From Bacteroidales bacterium (lineage in GTDB: Bacteria; Bacteroidota; Bacteroidia; Bacteroidales; UBA10428): DNA of 42,095 bases. Below the pieces are notes generated by a model. It saw nothing but the letters and a program-made list of their open reading frames with translations. It ran no database searches and was not told the DNA's origin. The stretch lies in NCBI GenBank assembly GCA_016928305.1, contig JAFGKY010000031.1, positions 1 through 42,095 on the forward strand, read 5' to 3'. A program made the position numbers and the translations under genes. Shown in pieces: positions 35,341 to 42,095 of the stretch. How positions within the stretch are numbered: the first letter of the stretch is position 1; every line of letters begins with the position of its first letter.

Positions 35341-36741
35341 TCACAATATAACCTCATCTCCCTGAGCCGGAATCTCAATGTTTGTGAAACCACTGCTTTC
35401 AAGGGTGGTCTTGTAGGAAAGCTGAGCAGAATGATCTCCGTGTACAAGATACATCCCGGATACTATTGCTTTATCCTGACATCCCAGAAATTCGATCATT
35501 TCGTTATAATCAGCATGACCACTGAAGGATTCAATGCGTTCAACCGATGCATTTACAGTATATTGATTGCCAAAAATAGAGATACGCTTATCTCCCCTGA
35601 GAATTCTTGCTCCAAGAGTGGGAGGAGAGCAATAACCAACAGCCAGGATGGTATTCTTAGGATTTTCAATGCTGTTTGCCAGGTGATGCTTTATTCTTCC
35701 GGCTTCCATCATACCCGAAGCAGAAATGATAATGCAGGGTTTTTTGATATCATTCAGTTTTTTCGAATCATCCACACTCATGATATAATAGAGGCTGTTA
35801 AATCCAAAGGGATCGGGATCTGTTTCCATGACTTCCAGAACTTCTTTATTAAAACAGTCCCTGTGCATTCTGAATATATTCGTTGCGTTTACGGCAAGGG
35901 GACTGTCGACAAATATATCCACCCGTGGCAGTTTCTTTTCGTTGTAAAAATTGTTAAGTGAAAAAATTATTTCCTGAGCACGACCGATACTGAATGACGG
36001 AATGATGAGTTTACCCCCTTTTTCCACACAGGTTTTATTAACAACATTGAGCAGTTGATCATCAGAAATAATGGTATCATCATGCAGGCGGTCTCCATAG
36101 GTGGATTCTGCAATGATATAATCGGCCTGGGGAAAAGGCTGCGGAGGCTTAAGAATCCGGTTACGCGGCCGTCCAATATCACCTGTATAAGCTATTTTAA
36201 TGGTTTTACCCTTTTCTTTGATTTCGAGGTTAACCGCTCCGCTTCCCAGCAAATGCCCTGTATTGGTAATGGTAACCCGTATGTTATCATCAATATGAAA
36301 GGCTTTTTTATAGGAAATGCTTATGAATGAATCCATGCAGGCGATGGCATCATCTTTTGTATAAAGGGGTTCAACAGGCGGTAATCCCCTTTTGGCTCTC
36401 TTTTTATTGAAAGTAACGGTATCCTGCTCCTGAATGTGACCTGAATCGGCCAGCATTATGGAACACAGATCCCTGGTGGCATGTGTGCAGATTATATGAC
36501 CTCTGAATCCAAGTTTGCTGATGTAAGGGATCAGTCCCGAATGATCGATATGTGCATGACTAAGGATAAGATAATCAATCTCAGCCGGATCGAATCCCAG
36601 GTTACGGTTCATGGCATCCGTTTCCAGTCCTTTCCCCTGAAACATGCCACAATCCAGTAACACCTTTTTGCCCTTGTCGGTTATGATAAGATGTTTACTA
36701 CCCGTTACTTCACGCGCAGCCCCTAAGAACTTAATGATCAT
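35341..36741 (-). CDS. MBL-fold beta-CASP ribonuclease-like protein (RNA specificity domain)
   Basis: The 466-residue protein has the metallo-beta-lactamase motif SHAHIDHSGL at 61-70 (His62, His64, Asp66, His67) with further metal ligands in TNTGHLLGSG and YTGDIGR. The beta-CASP insert carries VDSPLAVNATNIF and ISASGMMEAGRIKHHLAN. The C-terminal RMMBL-type part has ESFSGHADYNEM and YLVHGDHSAQ. It belongs with the CPSF73-like nucleases and probably processes RNA, or less likely DNA, in the cytoplasm. The gene is convergent with GH2 and has no visible link to pectin use; it marks the edge of the PUL. Confidence 0.9.
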   Translation of the reverse strand: MIIKFLGAAREVTGSKHLIITDKGKKVLLDCGMFQGKGLETDAMNRNLGFDPAEIDYLILSHAHIDHSGLIPYISKLGFRGHIICTHATRDLCSIMLADSGHIQEQDTVTFNKKRAKRGLPPVEPLYTKDDAIACMDSFISISYKKAFHIDDNIRVTITNTGHLLGSGAVNLEIKEKGKTIKIAYTGDIGRPRNRILKPPQPFPQADYIIAESTYGDRLHDDTIISDDQLLNVVNKTCVEKGGKLIIPSFSIGRAQEIIFSLNNFYNEKKLPRVDIFVDSPLAVNATNIFRMHRDCFNKEVLEVMETDPDPFGFNSLYYIMSVDDSKKLNDIKKPCIIISASGMMEAGRIKHHLANSIENPKNTILAVGYCSPPTLGARILRGDKRISIFGNQYTVNASVERIESFSGHADYNEMIEFLGCQDKAIVSGMYLVHGDHSAQLSYKTTLESSGFTNIEIPAQGDEVIL

Positions 36742-37098
36742 TTTCTGTCCTTTCTTTGATTATCACTCTTCTTTGTTATCCGGCTTCGAATTTAGCGAAC
36801 TTAAATAATAAATCATAATTGAAGGATATAAGACCTGCCAGCGTACGGATGTCCTGGCAGAGTCGGGGTAAGGAAAAATAGAACTGTGTAACAGTGATAA
36901 GGAGTAAGAAAGCAATCGGTAACCGTTAAGCGGTGAACAGTAACCTGTGAATTGTGCTGAGGTAAATGTAGGGACGATTCTTGTGATCGCGCTTGAAAAT
37001 AAGACGGACTGTTGATAAATATTTTTCGGTGAATTATTTTTCTCCTAAAAGGCATCCACTATATTTACCCACCCAAATGATAAATTAACAATTGCCAT
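36742..37098. other. 357-bp gap with hairpin and degenerate repeats
   Basis: I see no gene here. CTGCCAG (36835-36841) and CTGGCAG (36854-36860) form a 7-bp stem with a 12-base loop. Segments such as GGTAACCGTTAAGCGGTGAACAG (around 36920) and GTAGGGACGATTCTTGTGATCG (around 36968) look like decayed dispersed repeats. A small reading frame across 36813-37055 consists of this repeat sequence and has no protein-like features. Promoters for the two divergent flanking genes are presumably here, but I could not point to clear boxes. Confidence 0.5.
36835..36860. repeat. Short inverted repeat in the intergenic region
   Basis: Perfect 7-bp arms (CTGCCAG and CTGGCAG) sit 12 bases apart about 100 bp upstream of the MBL-fold gene start. 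It is not followed by a T-run in either direction and could be a remnant of a dispersed repeat. Confidence 0.5.
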
Positions 37099-37428
37099 AT
37101 GAACGATTTGAAAGTTGTATTAAAAAAGAAAAATATACCTGTGCTGGTAGATTTTTGTCTCGACGAATCGGTGGAGTTTACGGTTAAACCTCAGTCATTT
37201 CCTGATACCGACTGGGAATTCACCATGAAAATATCGGATATAAAAACCGCGGTAGTAGCCGGGATGTTTTTGCGTGAAAACCGTATTGAAATTTCCGGCA
37301 TTGATCAGCAGAAATACAAAAAACCTCAGCCAAAGAAGAATAAGGAAGAAGATATACCTGAAAAACCAGCAAATACAAAGCAACAGGAAGGCAAGGACAA
37401 CAAAGAAGATACTTCTACAATCTTCTGA
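37099..37428 (+). CDS. Small protein of unknown function with a charged C-terminal tail
   Basis: The 109-residue protein has an N-terminal part (about 1-72) with alternating hydrophobic and polar residues that reads as a small beta-rich domain (VPVLVDFCLDES-like strand, WEFTMKISDIKTAVVAGMFL, NRIEISGID). From about 73 to 106 it is a Lys/Glu/Pro/Gln-rich, probably disordered tail (KKPQPKKNKEED, KDNKED). There is no signal peptide, so it is likely cytoplasmic. I do not recognise the family. It stands alone on the plus strand between divergent and convergent neighbours. Its regular codon use and clear domain-plus-tail pattern support a real gene. Confidence 0.6.
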   Translation: MNDLKVVLKKKNIPVLVDFCLDESVEFTVKPQSFPDTDWEFTMKISDIKTAVVAGMFLRENRIEISGIDQQKYKKPQPKKNKEEDIPEKPANTKQQEGKDNKEDTSTIF

Positions 37429-37482
37429 ACATCGTTTACTTTATCGGATTCCTGATATATAAGAAATGATTTTCAGCCAGGC

Positions 37483-37886
37483 TTATTGCAGATATGCCAT
37501 CAGCATGTCATACAGAACCGAAGGTTTAACCGGTTTGGCAAGATAATCATCAAAATCCGACTGAAGCAACCGGTTTTTATCATCCATCATGGCATAAGCG
37601 GTTTGTGCAATAATCGGTATGTCTTTCCGTATTTTCCTGATCTCCTGCATGACATTTATTTCATCCATATCGGGTAACCTGATGTCCATCAGGATTATGT
37701 TGATTTCCGGGTAACGGATGACCTTTTCAACGGCATTTTTACCATTGGTGACCGTTAGCCTGTATAATTCATGAATCTCTTTTAATGAACTTCGAATCCT
37801 TTTGATTCAAGAAAACTTGTAAATAATAAGCCACTTGTGATATCATCTTCAACGATAAGAATAAGGTTCCTTTTCTTTGATCCCAT
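37483..37886 (-). pseudogene. Response-regulator receiver domain with a frameshift
   Basis: From an ATG at 37886 the frame reads MGSKKRNLILIVEDD, then SFLESKGFEVH, and hits a stop at about 37782-37784. A second frame is open from about 37806 to the stop at 37483 and gives LTVTNGKNAVEKV, IILMDIRLPDMDEINV, IIAQTAYAMMDD and DYLAKPVKPS. Together they make a whole receiver domain: acidic EDD pair, phospho-acceptor Asp in LMDIRLP, Thr in AQTAYA and Lys in AKP. One -1 or +2 shift within 37785-37806 would join them. The usual Gly after MD is Glu here. It is either a decayed gene or an assembly error. A stand-alone receiver like this normally signals through a partner histidine kinase. It lies 24 bp downstream of the PorP/SprF gene. 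Confidence 0.8.
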
Positions 37887-37910
37887 TTGGTCCAAATGTT
37901 ATCGTCGTTT

Positions 37911-38888
37911 TTAGTATGTATTCAGCCATTTATACCGGCGTGCATTATCACCAAACTTAACAGCTGCCATGAATTCATGCGTCCCGAATGTTTGATTCAT
38001 AAGGCTATTGAAATTGTAATCAAAGGCATATCCAATGTAATATTTATCGAAGTTAATACCGAAGAAAACAATCAGGGCATGTCCGGTTCGATAGGCCAAT
38101 CCTGCCCAGTAATTTTCTTTGTATGAAACCTTGGTGTTTAGTTCAAACTGGACTTTTGATGAAGTCGGGATTTTTAACAGGCATGAGGGTTCTATCGTAA
38201 AATTATCATTGATGTCATAGATATAACCGGCTAACAGATTATAATGCCGTTTAAACCTGTATTTGCTGGTGCCTTTATCACCAAACTGAATGGAGGATTG
38301 AAATATCTGTTTGATGGAAAGGCCTCCATAATAGTTACGGGCTGAATAGTATACACCAAAATTTGCATCCGGTATATACAATGTGCCTTTAATATCATCC
38401 ACCAACGGATCCCACTGATTATCATCGTATAATTGAACTTTATTTTTATTCAGCCTGAACTGATAGAACATGGCCGAAAGACCGAATGAAAGCTGAGAAT
38501 TCTGGAAACCAAGATGATAAGCATATGTGCCTTCAACACCTGTCTTATCAAGTGGACCAGTATGGTCATTGAATATATTGGCCGCCCAACCCACGCGTCC
38601 GGAACGGGAACTCAACCGCCTCTTCTTCCGGACGGAAGCATCCTTTGCAATGAAGCTGTTTCGTAACAACCTTGAATCAATGGAAAGAGCATGTGTTTTC
38701 GGGGTTCCTTTAAAGCCGAGCCATTGTTCCCTGGCAACCAGGCTGATGGTGGTATAACCCTCACAACCTGCAGTTGCAGGATTAATTAAAAACTTATTAA
38801 AGGTATACTGACTGTATGAAGGTGATTGCTGTGACCAGCCTTTTACCGCCAGGACCAAGATGATGCCAATCAGTAGAGTTCTTCTCAT
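37911..38888 (-). CDS. PorP/SprF-family outer-membrane protein linked to T9SS
   Basis: The 325-residue protein has a Sec signal (ending VKGWSQ, residue 19) and the family's opening motif SPSYSQYTFNKFLINPATAG, followed by a beta-barrel of alternating strands (GVEGTYAYHLGF, LSFGLSAMFYQFRL, YYIGYAFDYNFNSL) and the end GTHEFMAAVKF. PorP/SprF proteins sit in the outer membrane. They are often encoded next to large adhesins with type B sorting domains and are needed for their export or anchoring. Here the giant adhesin gene lies immediately upstream (its stop is at 39080), so this is probably its dedicated partner. The 191-bp gap 38889-39079 shows no gene; a separate promoter is possible. Confidence 0.92.
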   Translation of the reverse strand: MRRTLLIGIILVLAVKGWSQQSPSYSQYTFNKFLINPATAGCEGYTTISLVAREQWLGFKGTPKTHALSIDSRLLRNSFIAKDASVRKKRRLSSRSGRVGWAANIFNDHTGPLDKTGVEGTYAYHLGFQNSQLSFGLSAMFYQFRLNKNKVQLYDDNQWDPLVDDIKGTLYIPDANFGVYYSARNYYGGLSIKQIFQSSIQFGDKGTSKYRFKRHYNLLAGYIYDINDNFTIEPSCLLKIPTSSKVQFELNTKVSYKENYWAGLAYRTGHALIVFFGINFDKYYIGYAFDYNFNSLMNQTFGTHEFMAAVKFGDNARRYKWLNTY

Positions 38889-39079
38889 GTCATTGTAAGG
38901 TTTGTCCGGGTTTTTCCATTTTTTATACGTCTATGGTGCACTGATGTTTAATTCACAAAATAATATTCCATTAAATGATAAATACTTGGGAGCAAAGTCA
39001 CTATTTTGGAAATAAAAATCACTGTATTCAGACCGGTTAGGTAAATATTTTTCTTATGGCATCCATAAAAACTGCTATT

Positions 39080-42000
39080 TTACCTCACGATGGTTACCGT
39101 ACCATTAATCGGTTCGTCTCCTGTATGCGGATCAAGGATATAATAATAGGTATCTACAGGCAGTTGTTTGCCGTTGGATGTCCCATCCCAATCGTTATTA
39201 TATCCCTTGCTGACACTATACACCATTCTTCCCCAACGGTCAAATATTTTAATACTGACATTCGGGAATAGTTCTATGTTCTTTATCTGCCATGTATCAT
39301 GCACCTTATCACCATTGGGTGTAAATGTATTTGTAATGGGTTCCAGCAGCTGCAAAGGATGGCATACAAGGATTCTTATGGTATCCGTATCCTGGCAGCC
39401 GTTGTCATCCGTTACTTTTACAGTTAAGACCTGCTCTCCGGCAAATATCTCCAGCGGATTGGTGGTTTCGCCGGTAGACCATTGATACAATGCAAAATCG
39501 CCTGCATCAAGTAAAATGGAATTGTTCCCGCAAATCACTGTATCCGGTCCCAGATCTACATGGGGCAGAGGATAAACGATCAACTGTACGGTATCGCTTC
39601 CCCGGCATCCGTATTCGTCCCATACCATCACACTGACAATACCCGGCAATGAGGCAGTATATGCCGGTTCTGTGCTTCCATCATGCCACTGATACTGCCG
39701 GAATTCATGTACCATTGAAAATGTAATGCTCTGATCCGCACAAATAGCTGCATCATTACCCAGATCGGATTCAGGTTTTGCAACCATCACAAGTGCATTG
39801 CTTTCAGTCCCGGCACATCCGAATGACGAGATTTCCTGTACTGTTATGGTATAATCACCATTATCAATTATCCAGTCTGCTTTAATTTCGGAACTGTTTT
39901 GCTGTATATATCCCAGTGCAGGAATACTCCAGTCATAAGTTGAACCGAATACAGGATTAATATAGTACCTGACTCCCGTGTCTCCGGAACAGACTACATC
40001 GGTATAACCTACTTCCGTTATTCCCTGATCTGCAGCCAGGATTGGAGGAGTTAACGGCAACGGATGGGATGTTCCAAAGGCGGTGCTGTCCCATGTGCTG
40101 CTGCAGCCAGTAACTGAATTTACAGCCCGGGCCCACAGGCTCAACGTTGAATTTGCAGGAATAAAATGTGTATACTCATAAGGAGCTGCATTATCCGTAA
40201 ATGCCACTGAAGTTCCCTGATCGGTCGAAAACTCAATGATGTCGGCATCGAAAGGCGTCGCTGTGAATATAACATCGCCTTCACCACATCGGTCTGCATC
40301 GGCAATGGAAACTGCCGGGATTTCATTTACCGTTATATAATCATCTCTTACCAGTGTATCCGAGAGTCCCAGCGTAATAATTAATTGAATTGTTTTTAAT
40401 CCCGAAGTCGCATAAACCACCCGGTGAGGACCTTGTGTGGATGCAGTTGACGGAATCGCACCCTCTCCAAAGTCCCAGAAATATATGGTTCCAGGTCCGA
40501 TGCCCTGGGATGCATCGGTAAATTCAACACTGTCACCCGGACAGATGCTGGTTTGGTCAGTTGTGAAATCAGCCACCAATTCACACCCCTGTAAGGCTAC
40601 ATCAAGAATCTTTTCTTCTCCAATGCAACCCAGTGAGTTAACTTCAATAACCCGTATGGGTCCGCTGATGGTGCCAAAGTCAACGGTGATGCTGTTGGTA
40701 TTAATTCCTGTGGTATCGGAGATAATAATCGCTTCAGCAGGTACGGTCCATTGATAATCAGAACCGCTGGTGAGTTCTACTGAATATATTTCTTCTGTTG
40801 CCCTGCAAAGAGGATTATTATTGCCTGTTATCTCGGAAGTGTTTGCAGGAACAACAAACAGTTCAATTGAATCGCTGAACATGGTGGCACTGCAATCCGA
40901 TTCGACAGCAACCCTGTAAATCCCTGCGTCAAGTGTATCGGCATTGTCAATGATCAGTTGATTGGTAGTTTCTCCAAAGATATCAACTCCATCATGACTC
41001 CATTGATAGGTCAGGTTTGTACCCGTCGCATGGATAGTGAAAACGGCCGTACCTCCCGGACATATCGATGTATCAGAGGATTGTTGAAGGATCGATGTTG
41101 CAATATTCGTAGTCACTGTATGTGTTGCTGTAACAGGGCCATTGCATCCCTCGGCATTAGCGGTGATAACAGAAGTTCCACTCCAGCCTGCAACATAAAT
41201 CACTTCACCCGTAGTTGTATTGATGGTATTGCCTCCGGCTACTGACAATGCATCGAGACTGTATGAGATGCCTGTTGCATCGGTTGCGGTTGCCTCATAG
41301 GTAACAGTGTCCTCCTTTTGACAACGGATCGATGTAGCTCCTAAGGTGAATACAGGTGTGCCAACGGTTGGTGTTATGATGACGGTATGTGTGGCGGTGG
41401 TGGGACCGCTACAACCGTTAGCAGTAGCCGTAATGGTTGATGTCCCAGTCCATCCTGCAACATAAGTTACCTCCCCGGTGGTTATATTCATACTATTACC
41501 TCCGGTCACAGAAGCTCCATCGAGACTATACGTTATATCCGTTGTGTTGGCTGCAGTTGCCGGGTAGGTAACTGAACCGGCTCCCTGGCATCGGTTCGAT
41601 GTATCACCCATACCAAATACTGGGTTACCTATAATGAGGTTGACAGTCAGGGATAATGTTGAGCTATCGCCTGTGCCGCATGAATTGACGCCTTTAACAG
41701 CAAGAGTTCCCGAAGTAGCATCGGTATCAAAATCAATTGTGATATTTCTTGTTTCGCCGTTTGTTATGGTAATACCTGTTCCACTATAACTCCAGCTATA
41801 AGAAGTTGCATAGTCAATGACGGGCACGCTGTAGGCCACGCCGCTCTGTCCCTGGCATACCGTGGCCGTACCGGAGATGGTTCCGGCGGCGGCAGGCAGC
41901 GGGTTGACGGTGATGGCATAGGCCGCGCTGACTGTACCGTTACCGCAGGCGTTTATACCATAAACGGTGAGGTCTCCGCCGGTGGCGTTAGCGGCAAATG

Positions 42001-42095
42001 CTATGGTGATATTGCGGGTTGTGCCGCCGGTTATGGTGGTGCCCATGCCGGTATAGTTCCATACATAAGAAGTTGCATAGTCAATGACGGGTACG
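39080..42095 (-). CDS. Giant surface adhesin with repeats, PKD domain and type B T9SS domain (5' end beyond the window)
   Basis: The frame stays open to the right edge, so the internal ATG at 42046 is not the start. About 1005 residues are visible. From the N-terminal side there are at least four 89-residue modules (VPVIDYATSYSWSYSG type, then YSLDGASVTGGN, GEVTYVAGWTGTSTITA type), an Ig-like module (LTYQWSHDGVDIFG, DAGIYRVAVESDC), a PKD domain (VEFTDASQG, IYFWDFGEGA) and more Ig-like units (YQWHDGSTEP, LDAGDFALYQWSTGETT). The C-terminal 85 residues (TNTFTPNGDKVHDTWQI, IKIFDRWGRMVY, WDGTSNGKQLPVDTYYYIL) are the gliding-type (type B) T9SS sorting domain. It should be exported and held on the surface with the neighbouring PorP/SprF protein. 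The role is adhesion or motility; the ligand is unknown. Confidence 0.9.
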   Translation of the reverse strand, partial: VPVIDYATSYVWNYTGMGTTITGGTTRNITIAFAANATGGDLTVYGINACGNGTVSAAYAITVNPLPAAAGTISGTATVCQGQSGVAYSVPVIDYATSYSWSYSGTGITITNGETRNITIDFDTDATSGTLAVKGVNSCGTGDSSTLSLTVNLIIGNPVFGMGDTSNRCQGAGSVTYPATAANTTDITYSLDGASVTGGNSMNITTGEVTYVAGWTGTSTITATANGCSGPTTATHTVIITPTVGTPVFTLGATSIRCQKEDTVTYEATATDATGISYSLDALSVAGGNTINTTTGEVIYVAGWSGTSVITANAEGCNGPVTATHTVTTNIATSILQQSSDTSICPGGTAVFTIHATGTNLTYQWSHDGVDIFGETTNQLIIDNADTLDAGIYRVAVESDCSATMFSDSIELFVVPANTSEITGNNNPLCRATEEIYSVELTSGSDYQWTVPAEAIIISDTTGINTNSITVDFGTISGPIRVIEVNSLGCIGEEKILDVALQGCELVADFTTDQTSICPGDSVEFTDASQGIGPGTIYFWDFGEGAIPSTASTQGPHRVVYATSGLKTIQLIITLGLSDTLVRDDYITVNEIPAVSIADADRCGEGDVIFTATPFDADIIEFSTDQGTSVAFTDNAAPYEYTHFIPANSTLSLWARAVNSVTGCSSTWDSTAFGTSHPLPLTPPILAADQGITEVGYTDVVCSGDTGVRYYINPVFGSTYDWSIPALGYIQQNSSEIKADWIIDNGDYTITVQEISSFGCAGTESNALVMVAKPESDLGNDAAICADQSITFSMVHEFRQYQWHDGSTEPAYTASLPGIVSVMVWDEYGCRGSDTVQLIVYPLPHVDLGPDTVICGNNSILLDAGDFALYQWSTGETTNPLEIFAGEQVLTVKVTDDNGCQDTDTIRILVCHPLQLLEPITNTFTPNGDKVHDTWQIKNIELFPNVSIKIFDRWGRMVYSVSKGYNNDWDGTSNGKQLPVDTYYYILDPHTGDEPINGTVTIVR
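41100..42095 (-). repeat. Tandem 267-bp modules in the adhesin gene
   Basis: The AGAAGTTGCATAGTCAATGA stretch at 41801 recurs at 42068 (267-bp offset), and the GATGTA codons after a CAACGGATC or CATCGGTTC stretch recur at 41331 and 41598 (again 267 bp). The period is 89 codons for both module types. Copies nearest the right edge are most alike, which suggests the array continues into the missing part and may have been homogenised by recombination. Confidence 0.8.

Noticed and set aside
35341..36741. Beta-lactamase or quorum-quenching lactonase
   Set aside because: The beta-CASP insert and C-terminal RMMBL-type motifs place it with RNA-processing nucleases.
36813..37055. An 80-residue minus-strand reading frame in the gap
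   Set aside because: Its sequence is made of inverted repeats and low-complexity segments, with no protein-like pattern and no start context.

Overview
This window comes from a T9SS-bearing member of the Bacteroidota, most likely an environmental Bacteroidales-type organism. The reasons are the SusC/SusD pair, several proteins ending in type IX secretion (T9SS) C-terminal sorting domains, a PorP/SprF-family protein, a gliding-type (type B) C-terminal domain on a giant adhesin, and weak Shine-Dalgarno use with a TAnnTTTG-type promoter. Taxonomy below phylum is inference.

Positions 1-32375 are one co-directional minus-strand block, an unusually large pectin polysaccharide utilization locus. 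In transcription order it starts with a LacI-family regulator. Next come an iron-dependent alcohol dehydrogenase, a DapA/NAL-family aldolase, a PdxA-family dehydrogenase, a four-carbon acid-sugar kinase and a sodium:solute symporter. SusC and SusD follow, then a run of secreted pectin-active proteins: an unknown secreted protein, a tandem-duplicated beta-helix protein with Ig-like domains, a paralogue of the first unknown, a PL1 lyase, a CE8 pectinesterase, a second PL1 lyase and a beta-helix/TIM-barrel-like fusion. The block ends with a GH140-like lipoprotein, a GH43-like lipoprotein, a large propeller plus six-hairpin protein and the start of a GH78 alpha-L-rhamnosidase, which runs off the left edge. 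The locus therefore continues to the left.

Divergent from lacI is a plus-strand GH2 glycosidase (32506-35292) whose promoter overlaps a LacI-type operator. The rest (35293-42095) looks like ordinary chromosome: a beta-CASP metallo-beta-lactamase nuclease, a small unknown protein, a frameshifted response-regulator receiver, a PorP/SprF protein and the 3' part of a giant repeat adhesin that runs off the right edge.

How the genes may work together: T9SS-exported lyases and esterase cut pectin outside the cell, SusCD imports oligosaccharides, and lipoprotein or periplasmic GH enzymes trim side chains. The regulator-proximal metabolic cassette is the most intriguing part. Aldolase, reductase, acid-sugar kinase and PdxA-like dehydrogenase fit, in carbon count and stereochemistry, a route from the rhamnogalacturonan-II sugar acid Dha through D-threonate to DHAP. 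The propeller plus six-hairpin gene has the layout of a GH143-GH142 Dha-hydrolase. This is a hypothesis built from gene families, not a demonstrated pathway.

Other structure includes an 8-copy 7-bp tandem repeat at the 5' end of the propeller plus six-hairpin gene, a dispersed 54-bp repeat in two inverted copies, several long hairpins, and four matches to a LacI-type palindrome. I saw no tRNA, rRNA, CRISPR array or transposase.
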